NCBI GenBank assembly: GCA_910577785.1
Contig: CAJTNT010000027.1
Span: 1 to 56,025 of the forward strand
Direction: 5' to 3'
Length of the DNA: 56,025 nt
Origin: an uncultured Lachnospiraceae bacterium
Lineage (GTDB): Bacteria; Bacillota; Clostridia; Lachnospirales; Lachnospiraceae
A program made the translations under genes and the position numbers. The first letter of the stretch is position 1, and every line of letters starts with the position of its first letter. The notes below the pieces were generated by a model that was not told the origin of the DNA, did no database searches, and saw only the letters and a list, made by a program, of their open reading frames with translations. This document shows, in pieces, positions 24,870 through 32,839 of the stretch.

Positions 24870-25784
24870 CTATACCACAATGGAAATTTCGCCTGTAAGG
24901 CGGCTGTAACGGTACACATGGTAGGAAAGTATCTCTTCCGGGGCAAGCTGCGTGTCATTGATGTCCTTCACTATCACTGCCAGTTCCTCTGCTTTCTCCC
25001 CATACTTCCCATCTGGCAGCAGGACAACTTCATGAATGGAAGACGGCAGTATCCAGAAGTCCTGCTTAAAGAACCCGGAAACCCTTCCCATCACATCCTG
25101 CCTGCACATCTGGACTGCACCATTTATCCGGGATTTATTCCCCAACACGTATATGGAGCAGCCATTTGGCAGGCCTTCCTTAATCTCCTTCTCTGTATCC
25201 AAGAATGGCGCCAGCAGCTCATCCATGCCCTCAAATGCCATATCGTCTGCATCCTCCATATTTTCCATGGCTGTCTGGTAAAGCACCCCCTCATCCACTC
25301 CCCAGTACAGCATATGCTTATCCCAGATTGGAATGGTAGCCTGCCTGCCTGGGAAAGCCTCCGGCATGTCGGCATAATACTCTAACGAAAGATCCAGGAA
25401 GTCCCTGTACGGGGATTTTTCCAGGTACTCTTGGTTCCTTTCCGTATTGATTAGCCGCGCACGGATATGTGTCTTTATAGAATCCCAACCTGCAAATTCT
25501 GACACGTCTATGTCGCTGTCCGGAATCCTGCCTTTGCAGTCGCTCAGAATTTTAGAAACTGCCTGTGCTATATTTTCTTTCCTGGCTGCACCATGTGTAT
25601 CCTTTCCATAATATTCATCTATCCTGACAATCTTGGATGCGTTTACCCCCTGCCTGCCAATGAGGATGCTGCGCCCCGCTGGCCTGGCGCATTCCCCTGG
25701 ACTGCTGCTTTCCACACGGTAGCCGCTTCCCAGCTTTTTCTGCAGGTCTTCCATAACCTTAGCTTTAAATTCTTTATAATCCAT
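24870..25784 (-). CDS. DUF5688 family protein
   Basis: The 304-residue protein starts at ATG 25784 (AGGAGG 7 bases upstream). Its layout fits DUF5688, a family frequent in Lachnospiraceae mobile elements: MDYKEFKAKVMEDLQKKLG, then YYEYY-like IVRIDEYYGKD, RLINTERNQEYL, PIWDKHMLYWGV, NGCSIYVLGNKSRINGA, and a C-terminal EILSYHVYRY. The function is unknown. It lies downstream of the Sak-like gene in the long minus-strand operon that starts with DUF932 and has no counterpart in element 1. Confidence 0.75.
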   Translation of the reverse strand: MDYKEFKAKVMEDLQKKLGSGYRVESSSPGECARPAGRSILIGRQGVNASKIVRIDEYYGKDTHGAARKENIAQAVSKILSDCKGRIPDSDIDVSEFAGWDSIKTHIRARLINTERNQEYLEKSPYRDFLDLSLEYYADMPEAFPGRQATIPIWDKHMLYWGVDEGVLYQTAMENMEDADDMAFEGMDELLAPFLDTEKEIKEGLPNGCSIYVLGNKSRINGAVQMCRQDVMGRVSGFFKQDFWILPSSIHEVVLLPDGKYGEKAEELAVIVKDINDTQLAPEEILSYHVYRYSRLTGEISIVV

Positions 25785-25831
25785 GACCAAACCTCCTCTT
25801 CTTTTTCCATCTTTATAAGTTTACTTTCTCA

Positions 25832-26599
25832 TTACGCGGCTTTTGATTTTGTTTTTGCAAGCGCCGCCATAATTTTCCCATACAAATCCTCTGATATTGC
25901 AGAAGGGTTTTCTATTTTGTACCTTTCCTGCACGGCTTCCATGCCAACGCCTGTCCGCTGCAGTTCTTTTTCTAGGGACTGCAGCTGTGTCTTGGATAAT
26001 TCACTGCCATTGGATGCGGGGGCTTTGCCCTGCAGTTTGTTCCCTCTTCTGGCGGCCGCATTTTTCTTTGGCTTTTCTGTCTTTGCTCCCATTTCATATA
26101 CCACCTGCCCCTGATTGGAATCATTGGTGATTACAAGGCTGGCAATCTCCCTATCCCCGTTGTACGCAATGGAGCGCACCGAAAAATGGTCGCTGCAGTA
26201 CAGCTTATCCCCATTTCTTTTAATCGCCACATCTGCTGCCGGAACCCATATAAATGGTGCCGTATACAATTCTCTGCCGATTCCCCAGTTAAAGCATGCC
26301 CTCTTGAAGGAATCCGAAGCCTGCGACTTTTCCTTTTCCGCATATCCCATTGTACCTACATCCTGTTTGGCAACCCATTCCCCAGTTTCCTTATCATAGA
26401 CCTCCACCGTGCAGTAAAGGTTCCCGTCTATGCACTGGTGGCTTCTTTTCCATCCGAACAGGCCAAACGTTTCATCAAGGATGCGCTGGTCTACCCTTGC
26501 ATCCTTATAAAGCAGCAGGCTAACCCCGTTCTCTTTCACAATGGACACCCTACACTCAATTTCATCTGCTCTCAAAAGCCGGATTGCATGATTTCCCAT
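25832..26599 (-). CDS. Sak/DUF1071-like single-strand annealing protein, element 2 (intact)
   Basis: The 255-residue intact homologue of the interrupted gene in element 1. Conserved blocks: LLRADEIECRVS, KDARVDQRILDETF, CIDGNLYCTVEVYD, QASDSFKRACFNWGIGRELYTAPFIWVPA. The W of IWVPA is the position of the TAG in element 1. A Lys-rich linker (residues 175-195) leads to a short C-terminal helical module. It should anneal exonuclease-generated single strands. ATG 26599 follows AAAGGGATGG. It lies between the exonuclease and DUF5688 genes. Confidence 0.75.
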   Translation of the reverse strand: MGNHAIRLLRADEIECRVSIVKENGVSLLLYKDARVDQRILDETFGLFGWKRSHQCIDGNLYCTVEVYDKETGEWVAKQDVGTMGYAEKEKSQASDSFKRACFNWGIGRELYTAPFIWVPAADVAIKRNGDKLYCSDHFSVRSIAYNGDREIASLVITNDSNQGQVVYEMGAKTEKPKKNAAARRGNKLQGKAPASNGSELSKTQLQSLEKELQRTGVGMEAVQERYKIENPSAISEDLYGKIMAALAKTKSKAA

Positions 26600-26679
26600 A
26601 GAACCATCCCTTTCTTTTCCATCCGCATTTCATGGGGCAGAAAAAATTTCTTTCCCTTTCTGCCCCACATGTAAACACC

Positions 26680-27609
26680 CTATGCCGCCTTAATCTGGAA
26701 TCTACGTGAAGATGTCACCTTTGCGTAATTCTGGTAGATTTCCGGCTGCTCCTGCTTAATCCGCTTCGTGTCAAGCCTTGTAGTATCCACATTACTCCAA
26801 GATACCCTATAATGCCCGTTTGACGCCAGCTCGCTATCCTTCATGAAAAGCTTGATTTCCTGTTCAATCTGTTTCTGCTCTGACTGCAGCTCCTCAATAG
26901 ACGCAAGAATCTCTTCCCTGCGCTCCAGCCTGGCATCAAAGCCCACCAGCTCAACCGCGCTTGCTTTTTTTGCGGTATGGAAATACTGTTCCAGGACGGA
27001 ATCGCATATTGGGGAGCCGTCCGGGTCAGGAATCCGATTTGCCGAAACATGGCAATCCCAAAATTCCCCTTCCACCTCAATTAACTGCTGTATCAAGGCA
27101 TCGTCCCATGTCAGCTTATGGTATACAAACTCGCGCCCCAAAATAACTGCCGCTATATACCAGGTGCGCTTTCCTGTAACCGCCATGTAATGGTAACACT
27201 GCATGGCGTAATGGGGCGGGATTTTGCCATCTGCCCATTTATCAGAATTATAGGCACTGGCCGTTTTACATTCCAGCCCTGCGTCCTCCCCAACCACCAG
27301 GCGGTCAACGTCCGCAATCATATACGGATGTTCCTTGCTGCGGTACATATAATTGGAACGCCGTACCTTTAACCCGGTAGCCTCCATAAAACGCCCCGCT
27401 ACATACTGCTCCAAATCATTCCCAATCCGGATAGCTTCATTGTCCTTTTCTTCCACCCCGTCCGTGGTCTTATCCCAGAACACCTTCATGGGGCTGCTGT
27501 ATGGGTTTAGGCCACAGATTGCCCCTGCATCCGAGCCGCCAATCCCTGTTTTGCGGAGCTTCAGCCATTCTTCACGCGCCCTTCCTGCCGTTGCTATTTT
27601 CTCGTACAT
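26680..27609 (-). CDS. YqaJ/lambda-type exonuclease, element 2
   Basis: The 309-residue protein starts at ATG 27609 (GGAGG 5 bases upstream). The longer frame begins 39 codons earlier without an RBS. Catalytic blocks match element 1: GGSDAGAICGLNPY, IADVDRLVVGEDAGLECKTAS with the E-x-K, and YAMQCYHYM. It should give 5'-3' resection, partnered with the annealing protein encoded downstream. The stop is TAG. Confidence 0.85.
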   Translation of the reverse strand: MYEKIATAGRAREEWLKLRKTGIGGSDAGAICGLNPYSSPMKVFWDKTTDGVEEKDNEAIRIGNDLEQYVAGRFMEATGLKVRRSNYMYRSKEHPYMIADVDRLVVGEDAGLECKTASAYNSDKWADGKIPPHYAMQCYHYMAVTGKRTWYIAAVILGREFVYHKLTWDDALIQQLIEVEGEFWDCHVSANRIPDPDGSPICDSVLEQYFHTAKKASAVELVGFDARLERREEILASIEELQSEQKQIEQEIKLFMKDSELASNGHYRVSWSNVDTTRLDTKRIKQEQPEIYQNYAKVTSSRRFQIKAA

Positions 27610-27649
27610 AGTTTCCTCCATTCTTGTGCGCTTTCCCGCACCCCAGGTA

Positions 27650-27696
27650 AAAAATAATGGGGATAGCAAAAGGCCATAACCGGCTTTCCTATCCCC
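27650..27696 (-). terminator. attenuator-like hairpin between DUF932 and exonuclease genes
   Basis: GGGGATAG and CTATCCCC enclose a 22-base loop with an inner GCCGGTTATGGC stem. ATTATTTTTT follows on the minus strand. It sits within the operon and may reduce downstream expression. Confidence 0.6.
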
Positions 27697-27713
27697 AGCT
27701 TCAAAATATGGTA

Positions 27714-28646
27714 TCAGGCAGCGCACACCAGCTGGTACGCCCTGTCAATTAGCGGATTTCCTTCCATTGTCTTTAAGAACAGGTTTTCCTTATACGTCGC
27801 CGTTTCCCGGAGCGGCTTCGCATGGGTCGCAAAATCAGACACCGCATTGACAAAACGGTATCCGTTCTTCCCCACGCCCGCAAGATCCGGGGCAAGGTAG
27901 TATCGGTTCTTTAAGTCCATACGCAGCTTTTTCACATTCCGTTCTGTGGTTTCGGTAGCGTCTGCAGCAATCGGAAGCAACAGCTTAATGTACTCTCCCA
28001 CCGCCGCATCGCTAACTTTTTTCCGCTCCAATTTCTTCGAGGCTTTGGAAAGCTCATTCATATAATTCTCTGCCATGAACAGCGTCATCCGTGCATCTTC
28101 CATTTTTGCCCCGATATCGCCTGTATGGTTTGCGCACCAAATCCGGCTTGCATTATCCAGGGCAAAATTAAGCGTGTTCTGGCAGACCACGCGGACGGGG
28201 GTCATTGCCACCTTGATTGAGCCTGATCCGTCGTGGGAATTGCTGAACACCAGGTATGGCATGACCTTATCTTCCACTAAACGGTATTGTTTGGGAAGCC
28301 TTGCCAGAATCCAGACCTTCCTCCCCTCTTTCAGCGACCCCGCTGTTTCATACTGAATGCCTTTTCCGAGAAGCTCGTCCGTAAACGCAAACGCGTCCCG
28401 GTTCTGCACAATCTGGTAACGCCCGGATACCACGCCTAAGACTTTGTGATCCGAACTGCGGATATTGGCATAATAATCATTTACCACAGTGCCATTTCCC
28501 GTATAAATTTTTTCCTGCATGACGTCCCAGTTCAACCCTGCCAGTTCCAGCGCTTCTTCTGATGTGGGCGCATCCCCCACTTTTGTCCCCAAGCCATGCC
28601 AGGGAGCTTTGCGGACATAAAACATACTTTCCACTTCTGCTGCCAT
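27714..28646 (-). CDS. DUF932 phage/plasmid-type protein, element 2
   Basis: The 310-residue protein is the same length as its element 1 homologue (MAAEVESMFYVRKAPWHGLGTKV versus MAANVETMFYTRETPWHGLGTKV). Conserved blocks VSGRYQIVQNRDAFAFTDELLGKG, SNSHDGSGSIKVAMTP, RVVCQNTLNFALDNA and FVNAVSDFATHAKPLR are present. Start ATG 28646 follows GAAGGAGTGACATATC. Function unknown. It is probably tied to the recombination pair encoded downstream. Confidence 0.88.
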   Translation of the reverse strand: MAAEVESMFYVRKAPWHGLGTKVGDAPTSEEALELAGLNWDVMQEKIYTGNGTVVNDYYANIRSSDHKVLGVVSGRYQIVQNRDAFAFTDELLGKGIQYETAGSLKEGRKVWILARLPKQYRLVEDKVMPYLVFSNSHDGSGSIKVAMTPVRVVCQNTLNFALDNASRIWCANHTGDIGAKMEDARMTLFMAENYMNELSKASKKLERKKVSDAAVGEYIKLLLPIAADATETTERNVKKLRMDLKNRYYLAPDLAGVGKNGYRFVNAVSDFATHAKPLRETATYKENLFLKTMEGNPLIDRAYQLVCAA

Positions 28647-28652
28647 GATATG

Positions 28653-28817
28653 TCACTCCTTCCTTTTTTCATTTGCATATTCAACAGCAATACTGATAAT
28701 CCCCGCCACCGCCACAAGCGCAGTGGCGACTTCCTTTGCCATCCGGCAGTTCCTTTCCCATCTGGCGTTATCCTGTACCGCCATGTCACTGCCAAAGGCT
28801 TGCATTTCAAAATCCAT
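28653..28817 (-). CDS. 54-residue small membrane protein
   Basis: ATG 28817 follows GGAAGGGAGGGCCTT. The N-terminal half is polar (MDFEMQAFGSDMAVQDNARW), then VATALVAVAGIISIAVEYA forms one transmembrane helix, ending in a charged tail (NEKRKE). It follows the 26-residue peptide gene and immediately precedes DUF932. It could be a membrane anchor, holin-like or toxin-like protein. Confidence 0.5.
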   Translation of the reverse strand: MDFEMQAFGSDMAVQDNARWERNCRMAKEVATALVAVAGIISIAVEYANEKRKE

Positions 28818-28832
28818 AAGGCCCTCCTTCCC

Positions 28833-28913
28833 TTACCAGCCAAGGACAACAGCTACCGACAGCAGCCCTTCCAGCACAATCTTGATAATAGAAATAATTT
28901 GTTCCAGACACAT
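28833..28913 (-). CDS. 26-residue hydrophobic peptide upstream of DUF932, element 2
   Basis: GGAGGAAGAATCT precedes ATG 28913. The peptide is one hydrophobic helix (ISIIKIVLEGLLSVAVVLGW). It is equivalent in position and nature to the 24-residue peptide in element 1. It is the first gene of the DUF932 operon. It may be a small toxin, leader or accessory peptide. Confidence 0.45.
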   Translation of the reverse strand: MCLEQIISIIKIVLEGLLSVAVVLGW

Positions 28914-29113
28914 AGATTCTTCCTCCTTCCTTTGTAAGTACGGTTTATCCTGAAAAAATTTTGTTTGACGGCATTTGCCAGCTTATCCTAGGAATCACTG
29001 AATTTCCCAGACTCTATGGCATTGCCACAAAGAAATAATATATTTCTTTTTTACCGAAACAACCGGATAAGGCATAAGATAAACTGCCAAAACACGAAAG
29101 GGGGCTATTTAAA
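28914..29113. promoter_or_regulatory. divergent promoter/operator region of element 2
   Basis: About 200 bp separate the minus-strand DUF932 operon from the plus-strand excisionase-like gene. It contains TTATCCTGA, CTTATCCTAGG and GGATAAGGCATAAGATAA, i.e. repeats of TTATCC/GGATAA in both orientations, which look like binding sites for the HTH protein encoded just to the right. No gene recognised. Confidence 0.4.
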
Positions 29114-29290
29114 ATGTTAGAAGAATACCCGGATATCCTAACCCCGCAGGAAGCAATGGAAATTTTGGGGATTGGAAAAAATTTATTTTACAAGCTACTG
29201 AACGATGGGGTGATTCCAGCGAAGCGTATTGGTAAGAAGATTTGGAGAATTTCAAAGAAGGACTTGATAGATTACATATGGAAACCCTAA
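29114..29290 (+). CDS. excisionase-family HTH protein, element 2 right side
   Basis: The 58-residue MerR-like HTH (ILTPQEAMEILGIGKNLFYKLLNDGVIPAKRIGKKIWRISKKDLIDYI) is the counterpart of the gene at 13767 in element 1. ATG 29114 follows AAAGGGGG 9 bases upstream. It probably acts on the element end or regulates the divergent operon. Its 3' end overlaps an ATG (29278) that opens the conserved micro-ORF. Confidence 0.75.
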   Translation: MLEEYPDILTPQEAMEILGIGKNLFYKLLNDGVIPAKRIGKKIWRISKKDLIDYIWKP

Positions 29291-29346
29291 AGGAGCTCTT
29301 TATGCCAGGCTCTGCCCCAGCGAAGCGAGGGTATGCGGCAACTTAA
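29278..29346 (+). CDS. 22-codon micro-ORF conserved in both elements
   Basis: ATG 29278 overlaps the end of the HTH gene and opens METLKELFMPGSAPAKRGYAAT. An internal ATG (29302) has AAAGGAGCTCTTT upstream. Element 1 carries RETLKDPFMPEPAPAERGYAAT in a different location. About 70 bp around it are nearly identical. It may be a coupled small protein, a leader, or a shared recombination site. Confidence 0.35.
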   Translation: METLKELFMPGSAPAKRGYAAT

Positions 29347-29451
29347 GGAAATATTAAAAGGCCGCCTCACTAAAAAAATTGATCCTTATATCCCCACCTT
29401 TTCAAAAATTCCTTTTTTCAGGTTAAAATTTCATATATTTAATTTCTAATT

Positions 29452-29490
29452 AAAAAATCCGCAGGACAGCTTTCATGCTATCCTGCGGAT
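29452..29490 (-). terminator. lysS: terminator for lysS, carried by element 2
   Basis: On the minus strand ATCCGCAGGA and TCCTGCGGAT flank a 14-base loop and are followed by TTTTTAATT. It lies 120 bases past the lysS stop, beyond the two GGTGTC repeats, inside element 2. Since the element supplies this sequence, it replaces whatever terminator lysS had before integration. Confidence 0.8.
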
Positions 29491-29559
29491 TTCTACATTT
29501 CTGTTTACCAACAATTTATAACTCTCGTAAGGCTTCCTTCCATGCCATTTTTCAAATTT

Positions 29560-29576
29560 GGTGTCAAACTGGTGTC
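29560..29576. repeat. two GGTGTC direct repeats at the right end of element 2
   Basis: GGTGTC at 29560 and 29571, spaced by one helical turn, match the three copies at the left end (15589-15615). Likely integrase arm sites next to the attachment core in the lysS tail. Confidence 0.55.
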
Positions 29577-29610
29577 AGATTCCTGCCCCCAAACGCTGGA
29601 AGCCTTGATT

Positions 29611-31110
29611 TTACTGGCTTTCTTTACCCAAAGTCTTCATCGTGGGGAACAATAAAACATCTCTTATCGCCGACGAATCCGTCATCATCATTACCATGCG
29701 GTCAATTCCAAATCCAATCCCTCCCGTGGGCGGCATACCAATGCTCAAGGCATTTAGGAAGTCTTCATCTGTATGGTTTGCCTCATCATCTCCAGCGGCA
29801 AGCAGAGCTTCCTGTGCTGCGAAGCGCTCCCGCTGATCGATGGGGTCGTTGAGCTCGGAGTAGGCATTGGCCATTTCCCATCCATTTAGGAAAAATTCAA
29901 ACCGCTCCACGTATTCTGGGTTGTCCGGCTTCTTCTTGGTCAGCGGAGAAATCTCAATTGGATGATCCATGATAAAGGTGGGCTGGATCAAATGATCCTC
30001 CACGTATTCCTCAAAGAACAAGTTCAGGATGTCGCCCTTCTTATGCCTGGCCTCATATTCAATATTATGTTCGTCCGCCAGTTTTTTGGCTTCTTCTGCC
30101 GTGCTGACGGCATCAAAATCCACATTGGCATATTTCTTCACTGCCTCTACCATTGTGAGGCGCTCAAACGGCTTGGACAAATCCATGGTATGTTCGCCAT
30201 AAGTAATGATTTCTGAGCCTGTCACTTCCTTTGCCACATGGCGGTAGAGGTTCTCTGTCAAATCCATCATGCCATGGTAATCGGTGTATGCCTGGTACAG
30301 CTCCATTAAGGTAAATTCGGGGTTGTGGCGGGTGTCCAGCCCTTCGTTACGGAACACACGGCCGATTTCATACACGCGCTCCAGGCCGCCTACAATCAGC
30401 CTTTTTAGTGGAAGCTCGAGGGAAATCCGCAGCTTCAGGTCTTCGTTTAAGGCGTTAAAGTGCGTTTCGAAGGGCCTGGCTGCCGCGCCGCCGGCGTTGG
30501 ATACCAGCATGGGAGTCTCCACTTCCATAAATCCCTGGCCATCCAGGTATTTACGGATGCAGCTCAATATCTTGGAGCGCTTGACAAAAGTCTCCTTTAC
30601 CTCTGCATTCATAATTAAATCCACATACCTCTGGCGGTACCTCATATCGGTATCTGTCAGGCCGTGGAATTTCTCAGGCAGAATCTGCAGGCTCTTAGAA
30701 AGCAGGGTTACCTCCTGCGCATGGATGGATATTTCGCCGGTTTTGGTCTTAAATACCTCTCCTTTGATTCCAAGGATATCGCCTACGTCATATTTCTTGA
30801 AATCCTTATAGCTCTCCTCGCCAATGCTGTCCCTGGCCACATATGCCTGGATGCTGCCCTGCAGATCCTGGACATTGCAGAAAGATGCCTTGCCCATCAC
30901 GCGCTTAAACATCATCCTGCCTGCCAGGCTGACCGTCTGTCCCTCCATGGCTTCAAAGCCATCCTTAATCTCCTGGCTGTGGTTTGTTACTTCATATTTT
31001 GTTATCTGAAAAGGATCCTTGCCATTTTCCTGCAAATCCTTTAATTTATCATGGCGGACTTGTAAAAGCTGGTTCAAATCCTGTTTCTGCGGCTGATTAT
31101 TCTGTGCCAT
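29611..31110 (-). CDS. lysS: lysyl-tRNA synthetase (class II)
   Basis: The 499-residue class II LysRS charges tRNA-Lys. The N-terminal OB-fold (about residues 50-165) precedes the catalytic domain with motif 1 (CIRKYLDGQGFMEVETPML), motif 2 (ERVYEIGRVFRNEGLDTRHNPEF) and motif 3 (GGIGFGIDRMVMMMT). Start ATG 31110 has GGAGG nine bases upstream. A start five codons earlier lacks one. The last residues (FPTMKTLGKESQ) are likely supplied by the integrated element 2, whose boundary lies here. Confidence 0.95.
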   Translation of the reverse strand: MAQNNQPQKQDLNQLLQVRHDKLKDLQENGKDPFQITKYEVTNHSQEIKDGFEAMEGQTVSLAGRMMFKRVMGKASFCNVQDLQGSIQAYVARDSIGEESYKDFKKYDVGDILGIKGEVFKTKTGEISIHAQEVTLLSKSLQILPEKFHGLTDTDMRYRQRYVDLIMNAEVKETFVKRSKILSCIRKYLDGQGFMEVETPMLVSNAGGAAARPFETHFNALNEDLKLRISLELPLKRLIVGGLERVYEIGRVFRNEGLDTRHNPEFTLMELYQAYTDYHGMMDLTENLYRHVAKEVTGSEIITYGEHTMDLSKPFERLTMVEAVKKYANVDFDAVSTAEEAKKLADEHNIEYEARHKKGDILNLFFEEYVEDHLIQPTFIMDHPIEISPLTKKKPDNPEYVERFEFFLNGWEMANAYSELNDPIDQRERFAAQEALLAAGDDEANHTDEDFLNALSIGMPPTGGIGFGIDRMVMMMTDSSAIRDVLLFPTMKTLGKESQ

Positions 31111-31211
31111 TTTCTCTTCCTCCATTCTATCCTGCGTTCCCAGCTGTTATTCCATTTCCCCTAATGCCTGCGTTTCCAGCTGCTGTTCCATTCTATATGC
31201 CTGCAGCCACA

Positions 31212-31691
31212 CTAATTGGAACGCTCGATTCCCAGTACCTTGTATTCCAAGATGCCTGCCTGGGTCTCAATGTGGATGCTGTCGCCTACCTTTGCCCCAA
31301 TCAGCGCCTTGCCCACGGGGGACTCATTCGAGATTTTGCCCTGTAGGCTGTTGGCCTCGGTGGAGCCTACAATCTTGTATTCCAGTTCCTCATCAAATTC
31401 ACAGTCGTAGATTTTAACGCAGCATCCGATGCTAATTTTCTCCAAATCCACTTCATCTTCTACAACAACTTCTGCATTCTTCAGAATCTTCTCAATTTCT
31501 TCAATCCTTGCCTCAATGTCCCGCTGTTCATCTTTGGCGGCGTCATATTCCGCATTTTCGGAAAGGTCGCCCTGCTCCCTTGCTTCCTTAATCTTCTGGG
31601 CAACCTCCTTTCTCTTCACTACTTTGAGATCCTGCAGCTCTGCTTCCAATTTCTGTAACCCTTCATACGTCAATATGTTCTTCTTTTCCAT
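31212..31691 (-). CDS. greA: transcription elongation factor GreA
   Basis: The 159-residue protein has the long N-terminal coiled-coil (EKKNILTYEGLQKLEAELQDLK…AREQGDLSENAEYDAAKDEQ) with the acidic DLSENAEYD tip that stimulates RNA cleavage in backtracked polymerase, and the C-terminal FKBP-like domain (ISNESPVGKALIGAKVGDSI). Start ATG 31691 follows GGAAGG. The upstream frame is artefactual. It lies upstream of lysS as in many clostridia. Confidence 0.95.
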   Translation of the reverse strand: MEKKNILTYEGLQKLEAELQDLKVVKRKEVAQKIKEAREQGDLSENAEYDAAKDEQRDIEARIEEIEKILKNAEVVVEDEVDLEKISIGCCVKIYDCEFDEELEYKIVGSTEANSLQGKISNESPVGKALIGAKVGDSIHIETQAGILEYKVLGIERSN

Positions 31692-31768
31692 AATGCCATA
31701 CCTTCCTGTTATCCACTTTTTTGTAACGGGCCTATGCCCCACTTCTGTCAATGCTCCACTGCCTGCTC

Positions 31769-31979
31769 CTAGTATAACCCACACTAACGATACCTTTCAC
31801 TTGTCTAAATTTCCATCTGCTGCGTTGTCATCAATTGACGGCGCTGTGCGTCAGCGGCGCACGTACAGCACAGGCTGCAGCGGAGCGCAGACGTCACCGC
31901 TACGCCTCATTCCTCCGCCTTGCAGGCTGAAAATTTATCCTATGTGAAAGGCAATGGTAATTAGTGTGGGTTATACTAG
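31769..31979. mobile_element. short inverted-repeat element (MITE-like), upstream of greA
   Basis: CTAGTATAACCCACACTAA (31769-31787) and its exact inverse TTAGTGTGGGTTATACTAG (31961-31979) bound about 210 bp. The arms continue imperfectly (CTTTCAC / GTGAAAG). The interior has no ORF and contains GC-rich segments. A further inverse match (CATCTGCTGCGTTG near 31813 versus CAACGTAGCAGATG near 32077) lies partly outside. No transposase is present, so it would be non-autonomous. The whole interval 31785-32136 holds no gene. Confidence 0.55.
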
Positions 31980-32136
31980 TGTAGCGGCATGTTAATATCT
32001 GGCTAAACTCCGCAGAATATTTGTTCCTCTGCAAGACGGATTTTCGGCAGCGCAGCGGTTGCTATGGCTGGAAAATCCAACGTAGCAGATGGCGAACAGA
32101 CAAGGTGGTTAGCCAAAATATAAATGTGTTGCCTCA

Positions 32137-32736
32137 CTAGCCTTTTACAATCACAGTATTATACCCAATGGGTATGGAAATGTCAAGATTTTGCTCGAAT
32201 TCCATTTTTATCCACGGGCGTTTGTAAATGGGCAGGTAGAGGATAGGTTCCACCATGTATTCCCTATGGCATCTGCCTTCCCATTCCATATCCAAAACAG
32301 CATTGACGCCAGAAAGGGATGCCTGTCCCTTAGGCGTTACCTGAACCACCAGCCCTGTATCCTCATACATTCTTTCAATATAGGGCGCAAAATATGCAGG
32401 GCGGTCGGTGGCAATTTTTATAAAATTCAAATCGTGGGAAATCTGTTCCAGAACCAGCCCTACATCATCCTCATCCAAAAGGGATTCCGGCGGGGTATCT
32501 GTGTCAATCAAAAGAGGGCTGAAATGCCGGTACTCCCGGCCATACTGCTCCAGAACCTGCTCCAATAGCTTCCTTAATTGATGCAGATAGGGATTTCCTT
32601 TTGCTTGTTCTTCCTCCGCCATATCTGAAATAGGCTGCTCCCTCCGGCTGCCCCGCCTCAATTTCTGGCATGCCTGATAAATGTAAGCCCTAATTTTATG
32701 TATTGCTCTGGGAATTTGCCTGGCCCTCCTGGTCAT
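32137..32736 (-). CDS. conserved hypothetical protein between greA and dusB
   Basis: The 199-residue protein has a basic N-terminus (RRARQIPRAIHKIRAYIYQACQ), a linker, and a beta-rich C-terminal half (ILYLPIYKRPWIKMEFEQN). It is a stand-alone gene in the lysS-greA-dusB neighbourhood. No family or catalytic motif recognised and no signal peptide. Start ATG 32736 has only a weak RBS (AAGAAAGGC). Confidence 0.6.
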   Translation of the reverse strand: MTRRARQIPRAIHKIRAYIYQACQKLRRGSRREQPISDMAEEEQAKGNPYLHQLRKLLEQVLEQYGREYRHFSPLLIDTDTPPESLLDEDDVGLVLEQISHDLNFIKIATDRPAYFAPYIERMYEDTGLVVQVTPKGQASLSGVNAVLDMEWEGRCHREYMVEPILYLPIYKRPWIKMEFEQNLDISIPIGYNTVIVKG

Positions 32737-32839
32737 CTGCCTTTCTTAATCTTATGCATCCGCAGACATGTTATGATAAAATCTTATGCCTTACTTCTGT
32801 CATACAAAGAATACATGATTGGCTCCTAGTTATACCATC

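Noticed and set aside
31111..31211. T-box leader upstream of lysS
   Set aside because: The interval is only about 100 bases and lacks the T-box consensus and specifier stem-loop.
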